A stretch of DNA of 64,000 nt from Chryseosolibacter sp040902445 (GTDB lineage: Bacteria > Bacteroidota > Bacteroidia > Cytophagales > Cyclobacteriaceae). Location: contig JBBDXJ010000293.1 of NCBI GenBank assembly GCA_040902445.1, positions 11,278 to 75,277 of the forward strand, in the 5' to 3' direction. Within the stretch, counting starts at the first letter, position 1; the number at the start of each line of letters is the position of its first letter. The translations under genes and the position numbers were made by a program. The notes beneath the pieces are model-generated. The model made no database searches. It saw only the letters and a program-made list of their open reading frames with translations, and was not told where the DNA came from. Below are positions 36,623 to 45,217 of this stretch, piece after piece.

Positions 36623-38647
36623 TTAAATCTGCCTGAAAAGATCCAGCACATACCCCATTGCATTTATCAAGAATGGGACGGTGAGAGTAATAAAAATGAA
36701 AACAACTCCGTATAAAATGTAAAACTGAACACTGCCATTCTGTAAAACCCTGAACTTTTCCATAAAACCTCTGATATATTTTGTTGGAGCGTCAACGAAC
36801 AAGGCCTCTATTTTATCATAAGGATGCGTTTTCGAATGTACACGTGTTGGAAACACGCCATGAATGGCTCCTTCCTTTTTATTCATAATGAGAAAAGGTC
36901 GTATCAGCTTCCGGTAGGAACGTACAAAAGAATTTGCGGTGTACTGAAATCTGGATGTTGGAGCGGTGTAACCACATGCCCATGTTGGCCCAACCGCAAC
37001 GGTCCTGGTAGCGGTTGTAATTTTTTTTATACCCAGGACAAACATTGCCAGCGCAATTAATACCCATGCCGCCATGCTTACCAGTTGAAGGGTATCGATA
37101 AATCCTGCCTGAATGGGATCCAGCGTATTTTTGCCAGTAAACAGGAAAACGGGGTTTGCAACGGCCCGAACAAAAAATTGAGGCAACACGCCAATTCCAA
37201 TAATAAACAGCACGACAATATATTTTGGAAAAAGTTTGGAAAAGTCCGCTTCCTGAATAGTTTGATTTAAGAAGTGTCGCCTCGTCCCCAGAAAGACAAT
37301 ACTGAATGCTTTCGTGAAACACAAAAAAGCCATGCCTCCTATAATGGTCAGACCGAAAATAGCAAAAATCATAACGATCGTATGGCCCAATGACTTCGAG
37401 CCGAAGTCGTTAAAGAGACCGGAATAAATAAAAAACTCTGAAATAAATCCATTGAGCGGTGGGAGACCTGAAATAGCAAGTGCTCCAGTTAGAAATAAGG
37501 CAGACGTCTGCGGCATTTTGTTTATCAACCCGCCCAGCTTCTCTATGTCCATTGTATGCGTAGTCTGGTAAACCGTTCCGGCGCAATAAAATAAAAGGGA
37601 TTTAAAGAGTGCGTGATTAAAGGTATGCAACAGTGCTCCTGCAAATCCCGTAAATATCAGGAACGAATTGTTTAAGCCCAGGCCGATGGTACCGAGTCCG
37701 ATGCCAATACCAATAATGCCGATATTCTCAATGCTGTGATAAGCCAGCAATTTTTTTAGGTTATGTTGTATAATTGCCAGCATTACTCCATAAATGCCGG
37801 TGATAAGCGAAAGAATCAGGATGGTATAGCCAATCAGTAATTGATTCTCTTTTATTAACAAGAGCATCCGCAGGATGCCAAAGATTCCCAGTTTAATAAT
37901 TACACCTGACATAATACCTGAGATGTGAGCAGGGGCTGCGGGGTGTGCGTATGGTAGCCAGGTATGAAAAGGTACAAACCCGGCTTTAAAAGCAAATGCA
38001 ATAAAAAAACAAATAAAAAGTAAAAAACTTATCGGTGGAATCACCGAGGAACTGTATAAGCCGATCGCACTAAAATTATAAGAGCCGGTCTCGCTGCTCA
38101 CCCAAAGAAATCCAATGGTAAGAAATACAATGGTAAGGTGGGATTGGACGAGGTAATTGATTCCTGCCTTGAGTGTTTCGATTTTAGCGTGCTCAAAGAT
38201 GATCATGAGGAAAGCTGAAATAGCCATGACTTCCCAGACACATAAAAACGCAAGGGTATTTTGAATGCTGTAAATACCAATCATGGCCATATGATTCAAA
38301 ATGTAACCCGAATAGTGAAGGTTAATATTTGAAGACTGATGATGGTAAGGCGTCATGTAACGTATGCCATATAGGAGACCTGTTATCATGGTCAGGTTCA
38401 TGATGAGGATAAACCATGCGGATAATGAATCTATCCGTATGAGAATTTCGCCAAAAACAAGACCGCCTCCAACAATGAATTCTAAAGGCGGACCCACGAG
38501 GGCGTGGAATGCTATCCAGGAACTTACTGCCGCATTTAACAGCACAACCAACATTGCCATGATTCCTTTAGCCTTCCCCTTCAGAAATATGAGAAGGGCT
38601 AAAGAACACAAACTTATCAGGATCGATATGGTTAATATCCATTTCAA
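36623..38647 (-). CDS. HyfB/NuoL-type antiporter-like subunit (second copy)
   Basis: 674 residues. A 13-14 helix antiporter core is followed by a C-terminal extension of helices and loops (to TWACGYTAPTSRFQYTANSF and beyond), as in HyfB. Key segments are CVWEVMAISAFLMIIFEHAK (TM5 Glu), AFAFKAGFVPFHTWLPYAHP (Lys), GIMSGVIIKLGIFGILRM (Lys), LAYHSIENIGIIGIGIGLG, and LHTFNHALFKSLLFYCAG with the His and Lys of TM11/12. It is paralogous to the next gene upstream. The start overlaps that gene's end by 4 bp (ATGA), so the two are translationally coupled. Confidence 0.9.
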   Translation of the reverse strand: MKWILTISILISLCSLALLIFLKGKAKGIMAMLVVLLNAAVSSWIAFHALVGPPLEFIVGGGLVFGEILIRIDSLSAWFILIMNLTMITGLLYGIRYMTPYHHQSSNINLHYSGYILNHMAMIGIYSIQNTLAFLCVWEVMAISAFLMIIFEHAKIETLKAGINYLVQSHLTIVFLTIGFLWVSSETGSYNFSAIGLYSSSVIPPISFLLFICFFIAFAFKAGFVPFHTWLPYAHPAAPAHISGIMSGVIIKLGIFGILRMLLLIKENQLLIGYTILILSLITGIYGVMLAIIQHNLKKLLAYHSIENIGIIGIGIGLGTIGLGLNNSFLIFTGFAGALLHTFNHALFKSLLFYCAGTVYQTTHTMDIEKLGGLINKMPQTSALFLTGALAISGLPPLNGFISEFFIYSGLFNDFGSKSLGHTIVMIFAIFGLTIIGGMAFLCFTKAFSIVFLGTRRHFLNQTIQEADFSKLFPKYIVVLFIIGIGVLPQFFVRAVANPVFLFTGKNTLDPIQAGFIDTLQLVSMAAWVLIALAMFVLGIKKITTATRTVAVGPTWACGYTAPTSRFQYTANSFVRSYRKLIRPFLIMNKKEGAIHGVFPTRVHSKTHPYDKIEALFVDAPTKYIRGFMEKFRVLQNGSVQFYILYGVVFIFITLTVPFLINAMGYVLDLFRQI

Positions 38648-40635
38648 AGTATGTTGGAAAAAGTTGCTAAAATTAAAATCAGCATGAAAAGGAATCCATA
38701 CAGTATATAGAACTGTACCCTTCCGTTATGAACGAACGAGAAGTAATTCATAAAACTAAATAACTGATTGGAAATCCTGTTAAGAATATTTTTTTCAAAA
38801 AATTCCGCATAGTTTGATTGATAACTCCGGTTTGCCGGAAAGACAGTCCGGGGCTCAATTTCCGTATATTTTTTTTCTTCGCCGGTAATGAAAGCAAATA
38901 ACTTGGCAAGGGTTTTTGAAAATGATTTTCCGGTGTATTGAAATTTCTCACCGCGTGCTATATATCCGCCACCCCAGGTCGGAGAGATATTTACCGTTCT
39001 CCCGGAAACGATCCTGGATCGCACGTAGTAGATCGAAGCCGCCAGGAGTATTACTATCAGGGAGGCTATTCCAACTTCAGATACCATGGGAACAAGGGAG
39101 GGTATAATCTCATTTTCAGGAAGTGTATTGCTAAAGCCCTGCGCTATCTTTTCAATGGTCGTCAGTATCAGGGAGGGAAAAATTCCAATGAGCAGCATTA
39201 AAAACAGAATGAGGAAAAAAGGCAGATGACGGTAAGATAAATATTCCGGTTTTGGATGAATGGTTTTATCACGGGGGTTCCCGAGAAAAATAACACTAAA
39301 GGCTTTTCCAAAAGTCAACAAGGCAATACCACTTACCAAAGCCAGTCCCACGATCGCGGAAATCATAAGTATGTTAAACTTAAAACCCGTTGCGCGAATA
39401 CCTTCTATCAGACCGGAAAACAGTAATAATTTCGAAACAAACCCGTTAAAAGGAGGGAGCCCGCAAATCGCTATGGCTCCGCACAAAAAGAAAAATGTCG
39501 TGGAAGGCATCTTTTTTATTAAGCCACCCAAATGTTCCATGTTCCGCGTATGGGTCAACTGATAGAGATTTCCGGCCGTGAAAAAAAGAAGGGATTTATA
39601 AAGGGAATGATTCAATAGATGGAGAAGGGCTGCTGAAAAGCCTATCACCAAAAGAATTTGATTTCCGGTTCCTTTCCCGATCAACCCTATGCCAATTCCC
39701 ATTCCGACAATCCCCATGTTTTCAATAGTAGAAAATGCAAGGACGCGTTTGTAATCGCGATGAATCGCTCCACTGAGTATTCCGTAAAAAGCAGTCAAAA
39801 CTGACAACACAAGAATGCCTGCACCAATGATCACTAAATCCGAGGTCAGATAGGCAGACATTCTCAGAATGCCATATATTCCCATTTTTACCATGATGCC
39901 TGACATGATCCCTGAAATATGGGAAGGAGCAGCAGGGTGGGCGTGGGGAAGCCACGTATGGAGTGGGATAAATCCTGCCTTTATCCCAAAGCCAATAAAA
40001 AAGAGTAAAAAGAGCCGGGGAGAATCGGCCTGATTGAAGGATCCGATTGACTCAAAGCCAAAAGATCCTCCTGCAACCGAAGCCCATATAAATGCAATGG
40101 TCAAAAAAACAATCGCAATGTGCATCTGAACCATGTAGGTGATACCCGCATTCAATGTTTTGAACCGGCTGTAATCAAACATCATCAGGAGAAAAGAAGA
40201 AACGGACATGATCTCCCACACCACCAGAAATGCCAATCCGTGTTGAATAGAGCAAACCAGGATTAGGGATGCGTGAAAAATGACGAAGGAAGTCCAGTGA
40301 AGGGAAAGATTACTGCGCTGGGCTGAATACGCCTTCATATAATGAATGCCATACCACGCACCGGTTATACAGGTAATGTTGACGAGCAGGATAAACCATG
40401 CAGATAAAGGATCGATTCGTAAAAGAATATCTCCAAATACCAAACCGCCGGCAATGGAAAATTCAATTGCCCTGGTTGCAAGAACATGTATTGAAACGAT
40501 CGAAGTAGTGACAGCATTGAGCAACACGAACAACAATGCTACCCTGGATTTTTTTGAGGGAGATAAAAGTGGAATAAGGATAGGGGACAAAACCGTTAAC
40601 AACCCGGAATATAAAATCAGAAACCGACCATCCAT
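38644..40635 (-). CDS. HyfB/NuoL-type antiporter-like subunit (first copy)
   Basis: 663 residues and the first hydrogenase-like gene of the operon. The same landmarks as in its paralogue are present: LVVWEIMSVSSFLLMMFDYS (Glu), FGIKAGFIPLHTWLPHAHP, SGIMVKMGIYGILRMS, LAFSTIENMGIVGMG, LHLLNHSLYKSLLFFTAG and the tail TWGGGYIARGEKFQYTGKSF. The two copies are clearly homologous along their length but differ in most variable loops. The duplication is therefore old and probably functional. With the HyfF-like gene this gives three antiporter-type subunits, as in complex I. Confidence 0.9.
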   Translation of the reverse strand: MDGRFLILYSGLLTVLSPILIPLLSPSKKSRVALLFVLLNAVTTSIVSIHVLATRAIEFSIAGGLVFGDILLRIDPLSAWFILLVNITCITGAWYGIHYMKAYSAQRSNLSLHWTSFVIFHASLILVCSIQHGLAFLVVWEIMSVSSFLLMMFDYSRFKTLNAGITYMVQMHIAIVFLTIAFIWASVAGGSFGFESIGSFNQADSPRLFLLFFIGFGIKAGFIPLHTWLPHAHPAAPSHISGIMSGIMVKMGIYGILRMSAYLTSDLVIIGAGILVLSVLTAFYGILSGAIHRDYKRVLAFSTIENMGIVGMGIGIGLIGKGTGNQILLVIGFSAALLHLLNHSLYKSLLFFTAGNLYQLTHTRNMEHLGGLIKKMPSTTFFFLCGAIAICGLPPFNGFVSKLLLFSGLIEGIRATGFKFNILMISAIVGLALVSGIALLTFGKAFSVIFLGNPRDKTIHPKPEYLSYRHLPFFLILFLMLLIGIFPSLILTTIEKIAQGFSNTLPENEIIPSLVPMVSEVGIASLIVILLAASIYYVRSRIVSGRTVNISPTWGGGYIARGEKFQYTGKSFSKTLAKLFAFITGEEKKYTEIEPRTVFPANRSYQSNYAEFFEKNILNRISNQLFSFMNYFSFVHNGRVQFYILYGFLFMLILILATFSNIL

Positions 40636-40705
40636 ATCATTTAAATTTTTTTCTCCTCCGTCACGCTGACAAATATTTGGAATTGTTGCCTAATACCTTT
40701 AAATA

Positions 40706-40975
40706 TTAAAAGAGATTTTCCGGTTCATGTTTCTGCAGGCTTTCAAATATTTTAATTGCTTTTGTGATATTGTCCCTCTCCTGAATAATTACTCCTTCCG
40801 CCTTGAGGTACTTGAGCGCCATAATCATATTCAGAATAAATCCCCGTTTTGAGTTAAAAGCATTCCGCCGGTTTTTCTGTAAATCCTGTATTGCCGCGCT
40901 GACTATTTCGATTAAAATTTTGTCATCCGCAGCGGCTTTAATCTTAATGATGACCGTGTGGCTGAAGTATACCAT
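40706..40975 (-). CDS. Hypothetical small cytoplasmic protein at the head of the operon
   Basis: 89 residues, start ATG 40975, no membrane segment. It is rich in charged residues, with a plausible alpha-helical body (IVSAAIQDLQKNRRNAFNSK, TKAIKIFESLQKH). I do not recognise a family. It lies 70 bp upstream of the first HyfB-like gene on the same strand. It also lies 243 bp from the TTGAT-N4-ATCAA site, so it would be the first gene of the transcript if real. A coding role is not proven, and the frame could be chance in an AT-rich leader. Confidence 0.45.
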   Translation of the reverse strand: MVYFSHTVIIKIKAAADDKILIEIVSAAIQDLQKNRRNAFNSKRGFILNMIMALKYLKAEGVIIQERDNITKAIKIFESLQKHEPENLF

Positions 40976-41450
40976 TAAAGCTGGTTTTTATTAAGAGATG
41001 GGTTGATTTCTTATCTTGTCCAACAAAATGCAATGTGAACATGATGGCAAAAAATACATAGGTGTAACATATTTGTTCAATGAAAAATAAACTTATTCCG
41101 GATCTTAATCTCCTGTTTGTTGACATTTTTTCATGCGGCGGAAATCTATTGGATCACTCCGGCTGGCAAAATTAAATTTTGTTGTCTGAAGTTTTATTGA
41201 ATATTGTCATCGCAGTCATTGATTTAAATCAATTTTGGGATCTTAATCATTTTTTTTGAAGCATATTGGCCATCATTCCAGCCAATACCCCACTTAAAAA
41301 AGAGAGTTATTTTTAGCATTTCCTTAAACGAAAAATTGCTTTTTTCTTCATAGACTGGGGTTGAGCATGGCCTTTTCCAGCCTTTATCAACTTCCCGCGG
41401 TGATTTTTATCAATATTGCGTAACTTGCCTGCCGCTAAATTATAAATGTG
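40976..41450. other. Divergent regulatory region between the hydrogenase-like operon and the Crp/Fnr regulator
   Basis: A 475-bp AT-rich gap with no supported gene. Both transcription units read away from it. It contains a perfect Fnr-type palindrome at 41219-41232 and several AT tracts that could hold promoters. Confidence 0.6.
41219..41232. promoter_or_regulatory. Perfect Crp/Fnr-family operator TTGAT-N4-ATCAA
   Basis: The 14-bp sequence TTGATTTAAATCAA is a perfect palindrome and an exact fit to the Fnr consensus. It lies 219 bp before the regulator start at 41451 and 243 bp before the small gene at 40975. It could serve either direction or autoregulation. The neighbouring regulator is of the Crp/Fnr superfamily. 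Confidence 0.7.
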
Positions 41451-42173
41451 ATGACAACGGGATTTCGGTCAGATGATTTCCGCTATAACACAAAAGGGAT
41501 TTTCGAGGGGCTTTCACCGGAGAATCTGCAACCGCTTCGGGATGCAAGCGTTACGCATCGGTATAAAAAAGGCGAAATAGTTTTTCGCGAAGGAGGAATC
41601 CCTGCGGGAATTTTTTACCTGGTAAGCGGGAAGATAAAAAAGTATAAAACGACCGCAAAAGGCGGTGAACAAATATTTTATGTTTGCACTGCCAGGGAGC
41701 TATTGGGTTATCATGCGATATTGAGTGAGGAACATTATCCTGACTCGGCAGCCACTATTGAAGACTCTGAAATTACTTTTATTCCCAAAGAGAATTTTCT
41801 GAAAGTTTTACAAGCCTCTCCGGTTCTGTCGAATAAACTTTTGAAAACGTTGGGTCATGAGTTCAGTGTTTTTATCAACAGTATTACGAGCCTGGCAACC
41901 AAATCCGTACGGGAGAGAATAGCGCTGAATCTGTTGATCCTTGATGAAAAATATAAAAGGGAAGAAAAACAGGATGGGCCAGGTGAAATCAATATGTCGA
42001 GGACTGACTTTGCCAATATGGTGGGCACAGCGAAAGAAACGCTGGTAAGGTTACTGCAGCAATTTAAGAGTGAAGGCCTGATTGAGTCCAGTGGCCGGGC
42101 AATCAGAATATTAAACAAAAAAGGGTTGGTACGAGAGGCTAATTTTTCAGGAACGCATTCAAAAATGTTTTGA
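41451..42173 (+). CDS. Crp/Fnr-family transcriptional regulator
   Basis: 240 residues from ATG 41451 (a GTG three bases upstream is also possible). A cyclic-nucleotide-binding-like beta-roll (YKKGEIVFREGGIPAGIFYL and VSGKIKKYKTTAKGGEQIF) leads to a dimerisation helix. A C-terminal winged HTH follows (MSRTDFANMVGTAKETLVRL then LLQQFKSEGLI). The N-terminus has no cysteine cluster, so it is not an oxygen-sensing [4Fe-4S] Fnr. The effector could be redox, haem or metabolite. The recognition helix GTAKETLVR contains the E-xx-R pattern of TTGAT readers. It is divergent from the hydrogenase-like operon and is the obvious candidate to bind the 41219 site. Confidence 0.9.
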   Translation: MTTGFRSDDFRYNTKGIFEGLSPENLQPLRDASVTHRYKKGEIVFREGGIPAGIFYLVSGKIKKYKTTAKGGEQIFYVCTARELLGYHAILSEEHYPDSAATIEDSEITFIPKENFLKVLQASPVLSNKLLKTLGHEFSVFINSITSLATKSVRERIALNLLILDEKYKREEKQDGPGEINMSRTDFANMVGTAKETLVRLLQQFKSEGLIESSGRAIRILNKKGLVREANFSGTHSKMF

Positions 42174-42235
42174 AAGTTTGCTGTGGCGCTTGTCACAAGT
42201 GAAGAAAAGTTTTTCGCACTACCGCAATCACAAGT

Positions 42236-43405
42236 TTATTGCGTTACCAATCTTCCGGTTTTGCTGAAATGAAAAATCAGAAAACCTGCGGAAATCAGAA
42301 AAAGAAATCCTGCGGCCAGCATAAACGTAGCGGACAGGGATAGGGTGTTTAAGATCGGAAAAATTATTATGGGGGATAAGAACTGCCCTAAGAACCAGAA
42401 GGTTGTAAGCTTTCCAATTTCTTTTCCCCTGATTTCAGGTGGAGCAATTTTCATCACCCACATATTGGTATTGGGAATCATCATGCCCATGCCCAATCCG
42501 GATAACATCATTGCAATAACAACCAATACATAGCTGCCAGAGATGGAAATACAAACAAATCCTGCAGCCATGAGTAAATACCCCATGGAAAAAACGGAAA
42601 GAAAACTAAACCGCCCTTTTATCCTCGAATAGGAAAAGGCTGACACTGCAGAGAATGCCGTACTCATTGCAATAGCGGCTCCTATCAAAGAAGTTTTCTC
42701 AATTCCAATGGCCTTCAGGTGAAAAGGTATTTGAACGGGTATTAAAAAGAAAATTATCCACATCAACATTGTATTAATAAACAACATCCATATTATCGGA
42801 GGTGACTTGACATGCTCGTTAACATGATTTCTTTTCTCTGCCAATATGGGCTCATGAAGAAACATTATACTGAGTGGTAGAACCAGAAGGGCAAATAAAT
42901 AAATAAGGAATGGATATCGCCAACCAAAATCTGCAAGGATTCCTCCCAACCCAATAAACAGGATCCCGCCCAATGACATAAATGCTATCTGTATGCCAAC
43001 AAATTTCTGACGCTCCATGCCCTCGAAGTAGTCGGCTATCAGTGTAATCACTATTGTCATAGACATGCCGACCGAGATGCCGAGCAGAGTTCTGGAAATA
43101 AGGATGTGGTAAAGGTTATTCAGGAAATATCCGGCACAACCTGTTATGGCATAAAGCAAAAGAGACAACCAAAGAATTTTCAACCTGCCGTGCCTGTCAA
43201 TAAGTCGTCCGGTAATAGGGGAGAATAGGGCAATCATTAGCGCCGGTATCGTCAATACTAATTGAACAAGGAGCCCTGCGTTTTCAACATCAGAGAACTC
43301 CAAAACCATCTGTGGTAATGCAGGAGCAATGGTTATGACAGACATAATTGTAAGACTGCTGACAAGCAGAAGCGTTAACTTTAACTTCCATTTTTTATTT
43401 TCCAT
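42236..43405 (-). CDS. MFS transporter (drug/solute efflux type)
   Basis: 389 residues with about 12 helices. GRLIDRHGRLKILWLSLLLY is the MFS loop-2/3 signature. GISVGMSMTIVITLIADYFE and GLGMGMMIPNTNMWVMKIAP (motif-C-like region) follow. The ends resemble the DHA1 efflux branch. No substrate can be given. It is convergent with the Crp/Fnr gene (62 bp apart). A small palindrome CTTGTCACAAG lies in the gap (42189-42199). Confidence 0.85.
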   Translation of the reverse strand: MENKKWKLKLTLLLVSSLTIMSVITIAPALPQMVLEFSDVENAGLLVQLVLTIPALMIALFSPITGRLIDRHGRLKILWLSLLLYAITGCAGYFLNNLYHILISRTLLGISVGMSMTIVITLIADYFEGMERQKFVGIQIAFMSLGGILFIGLGGILADFGWRYPFLIYLFALLVLPLSIMFLHEPILAEKRNHVNEHVKSPPIIWMLFINTMLMWIIFFLIPVQIPFHLKAIGIEKTSLIGAAIAMSTAFSAVSAFSYSRIKGRFSFLSVFSMGYLLMAAGFVCISISGSYVLVVIAMMLSGLGMGMMIPNTNMWVMKIAPPEIRGKEIGKLTTFWFLGQFLSPIIIFPILNTLSLSATFMLAAGFLFLISAGFLIFHFSKTGRLVTQ

Positions 43406-43510
43406 GGATTTTATTTTTCATAGAGATTCGTTTATGTCCTGAGAGCAATGGGTCACAAATTCCAATGTACTATTATCTGCCACCATCTGAGGGCTGATTT
43501 TAATTGTTCA

Positions 43511-45088
43511 TCAGGATCCCTTTTGTTTTTTCGGGTCCTCCGGTGGCGGTGGCAGAATGAATACTTTGGGTTGTGGTGTTACAGGTTCCAATTTTCGGCT
43601 TACCAGGGCCGGGTGATCCGCCGGGATAAATGTAGACCGAAACCCACTGTAGGTCATCGGCAAGGGAGCTATTGGATCGCCATTGGGCTTCCTTATTTCA
43701 CCACGAAAAGGATTTAGATATTCCCATACTATTTTTCCTTCTTTGGTAACTTCAAAATAACGCCCTCTTGCTCCTTCGGTAATAAAAGTGTTGCCGTTGT
43801 TCATCCGGTGCGCGCCAGAAATGAAACTGCTGTAAAAGGAGACAGAGTCCGGAGCGATATAAGTCCAGACAGGATTTTCCGGGCCAAATGCCTTACCCTT
43901 CTCAATGATGTAGTTTCCTTTTTGATCTGTAGGAGGAATTATTTCATGAACGGCAGAATAATCCAGGCTATCCCGGTTGGGGATAGCATTATTGAATACT
44001 GTAAGATTACCCGCGCCGGGTTTTCCTTTCTCAATCCAGCGGATATCATGCTGACGAAATAATTTTCTGTTAGTAGAATCTCCACGGTGATAGTTTTCCG
44101 GATTTCCCCAGCGATAGAGAAAATCTCCTCCTTTGCCCCAGCGCCCCCCCGAATGACCAGCGGCCTCTTTAGTTGTTGTGCTGTGATCTATGATGAAGAT
44201 CTCACTCAGATCAGGGGAGCTAAAAGCAATCTGGTCCAACTCGGCATTATACTTGATCGCGTTAACATGATAAACATCTGATCCTATATTTTCAGGTGTT
44301 TGATTTCTCCAACCCCTTCCCTGAGATTTTAAAATATCCATACTATCCTGGGTAATGAGGGGAGGTACTGAATCTCCAACATTAAAATCTAATAGTTCTG
44401 GGTGGTCTGAAGGCTTGCCATAGTTTGCTTTCCTTGCGTCATAATCCTGGATCAAGTGATCCCAGATATGCCATTCCCATACGATTTTGCCACTGCGCAT
44501 GCCGTTTTGCTCAATCTCGATTATTTTATCGGGCCAAAGGCCTGCTTTTGGTGTTAATTCTGGTTTTCTGCCTGCTGCAAGGACTTGATCCGCTGTCTTC
44601 GCTTCCCATGCAATGGCAAGAATATTTCCGTTAGGCATCACCGTGAAATCATGGTGCGCGTGATACTCTTCATTGGCGTATTCAAAGTCCCACAATATTT
44701 TACCGTCCCATGTGATTTTTTGGATTCTTCCGGTTTCTCCACCACCCGCAAAGACGGGAAAATCCGGATCAGCGACATTCTGCACAAGGGAACCATCATC
44801 ATTCAGGTAGGCACTCATCACGGTATAAATGCCTTTCCATTCGTGTACAACTTCCCCTTTCCGGTTGATGAGATAAGTCGACGCTGAATTCGGAACTGCA
44901 AACATCACATAGCCTTCCGTTAGACCTTCAGCGTTAATTGTTAAGCCGCGCGGAATCCTATGTCCGAACATGTTTCTGTCATTCTTGACAGGGGCCGCGT
45001 TGCTGGCCACTTTTTCCTTTTCTAAATCGCAGGATGATACTATTAATGCAAATACAAGGAAAAACGGAATGAGGTGCGTTTTTTTCAT
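43511..45088 (-). CDS. Arylsulfotransferase (ASST) family lipoprotein
   Basis: 525 residues from ATG 45088. An open frame extends to 45190, but the signal peptide MKKTHLIPFFLVFALIVSSC, with its lipobox at Ser-Ser-Cys, marks the real start. The body has the ASST six-bladed propeller pattern: INRKGEVVHEWKG, WDGKILWDFEY, HAHHDFTVMPNGNIL, DVYHVNAI, HDIRWIEKG, HRMNNGNTFITEGARGRYF. Classical ASST transfers sulfate between phenols without PAPS in the periplasm. Many family members without a proven function share this fold. It is divergent from a PAPS-type sulfotransferase gene 129 bp away. Confidence 0.85.
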   Translation of the reverse strand: MKKTHLIPFFLVFALIVSSCDLEKEKVASNAAPVKNDRNMFGHRIPRGLTINAEGLTEGYVMFAVPNSASTYLINRKGEVVHEWKGIYTVMSAYLNDDGSLVQNVADPDFPVFAGGGETGRIQKITWDGKILWDFEYANEEYHAHHDFTVMPNGNILAIAWEAKTADQVLAAGRKPELTPKAGLWPDKIIEIEQNGMRSGKIVWEWHIWDHLIQDYDARKANYGKPSDHPELLDFNVGDSVPPLITQDSMDILKSQGRGWRNQTPENIGSDVYHVNAIKYNAELDQIAFSSPDLSEIFIIDHSTTTKEAAGHSGGRWGKGGDFLYRWGNPENYHRGDSTNRKLFRQHDIRWIEKGKPGAGNLTVFNNAIPNRDSLDYSAVHEIIPPTDQKGNYIIEKGKAFGPENPVWTYIAPDSVSFYSSFISGAHRMNNGNTFITEGARGRYFEVTKEGKIVWEYLNPFRGEIRKPNGDPIAPLPMTYSGFRSTFIPADHPALVSRKLEPVTPQPKVFILPPPPEDPKKQKGS

Positions 45089-45217
45089 GTGGAGTTCGGT
45101 TGGGGTTAATAAACTTACTGATTTATTTCCTATGTGAATAATTAATTTACCTGAAACCTGTCCCCGGAATAAAATAAGGACTAACTTCATTATATCACCG
45201 GTCTAAACCCCACGAAA

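Noticed and set aside
31354..40635. Operon first read as a true hydrogenase-4/formate hydrogenlyase
   Set aside because: All four NiFe-binding cysteines of the large subunit are absent, and no hydrogenase maturation genes lie nearby.
41451..42173. Regulator considered as oxygen-sensing Fnr
   Set aside because: The N-terminus lacks the cysteine cluster. Only the general Crp/Fnr family can be supported.
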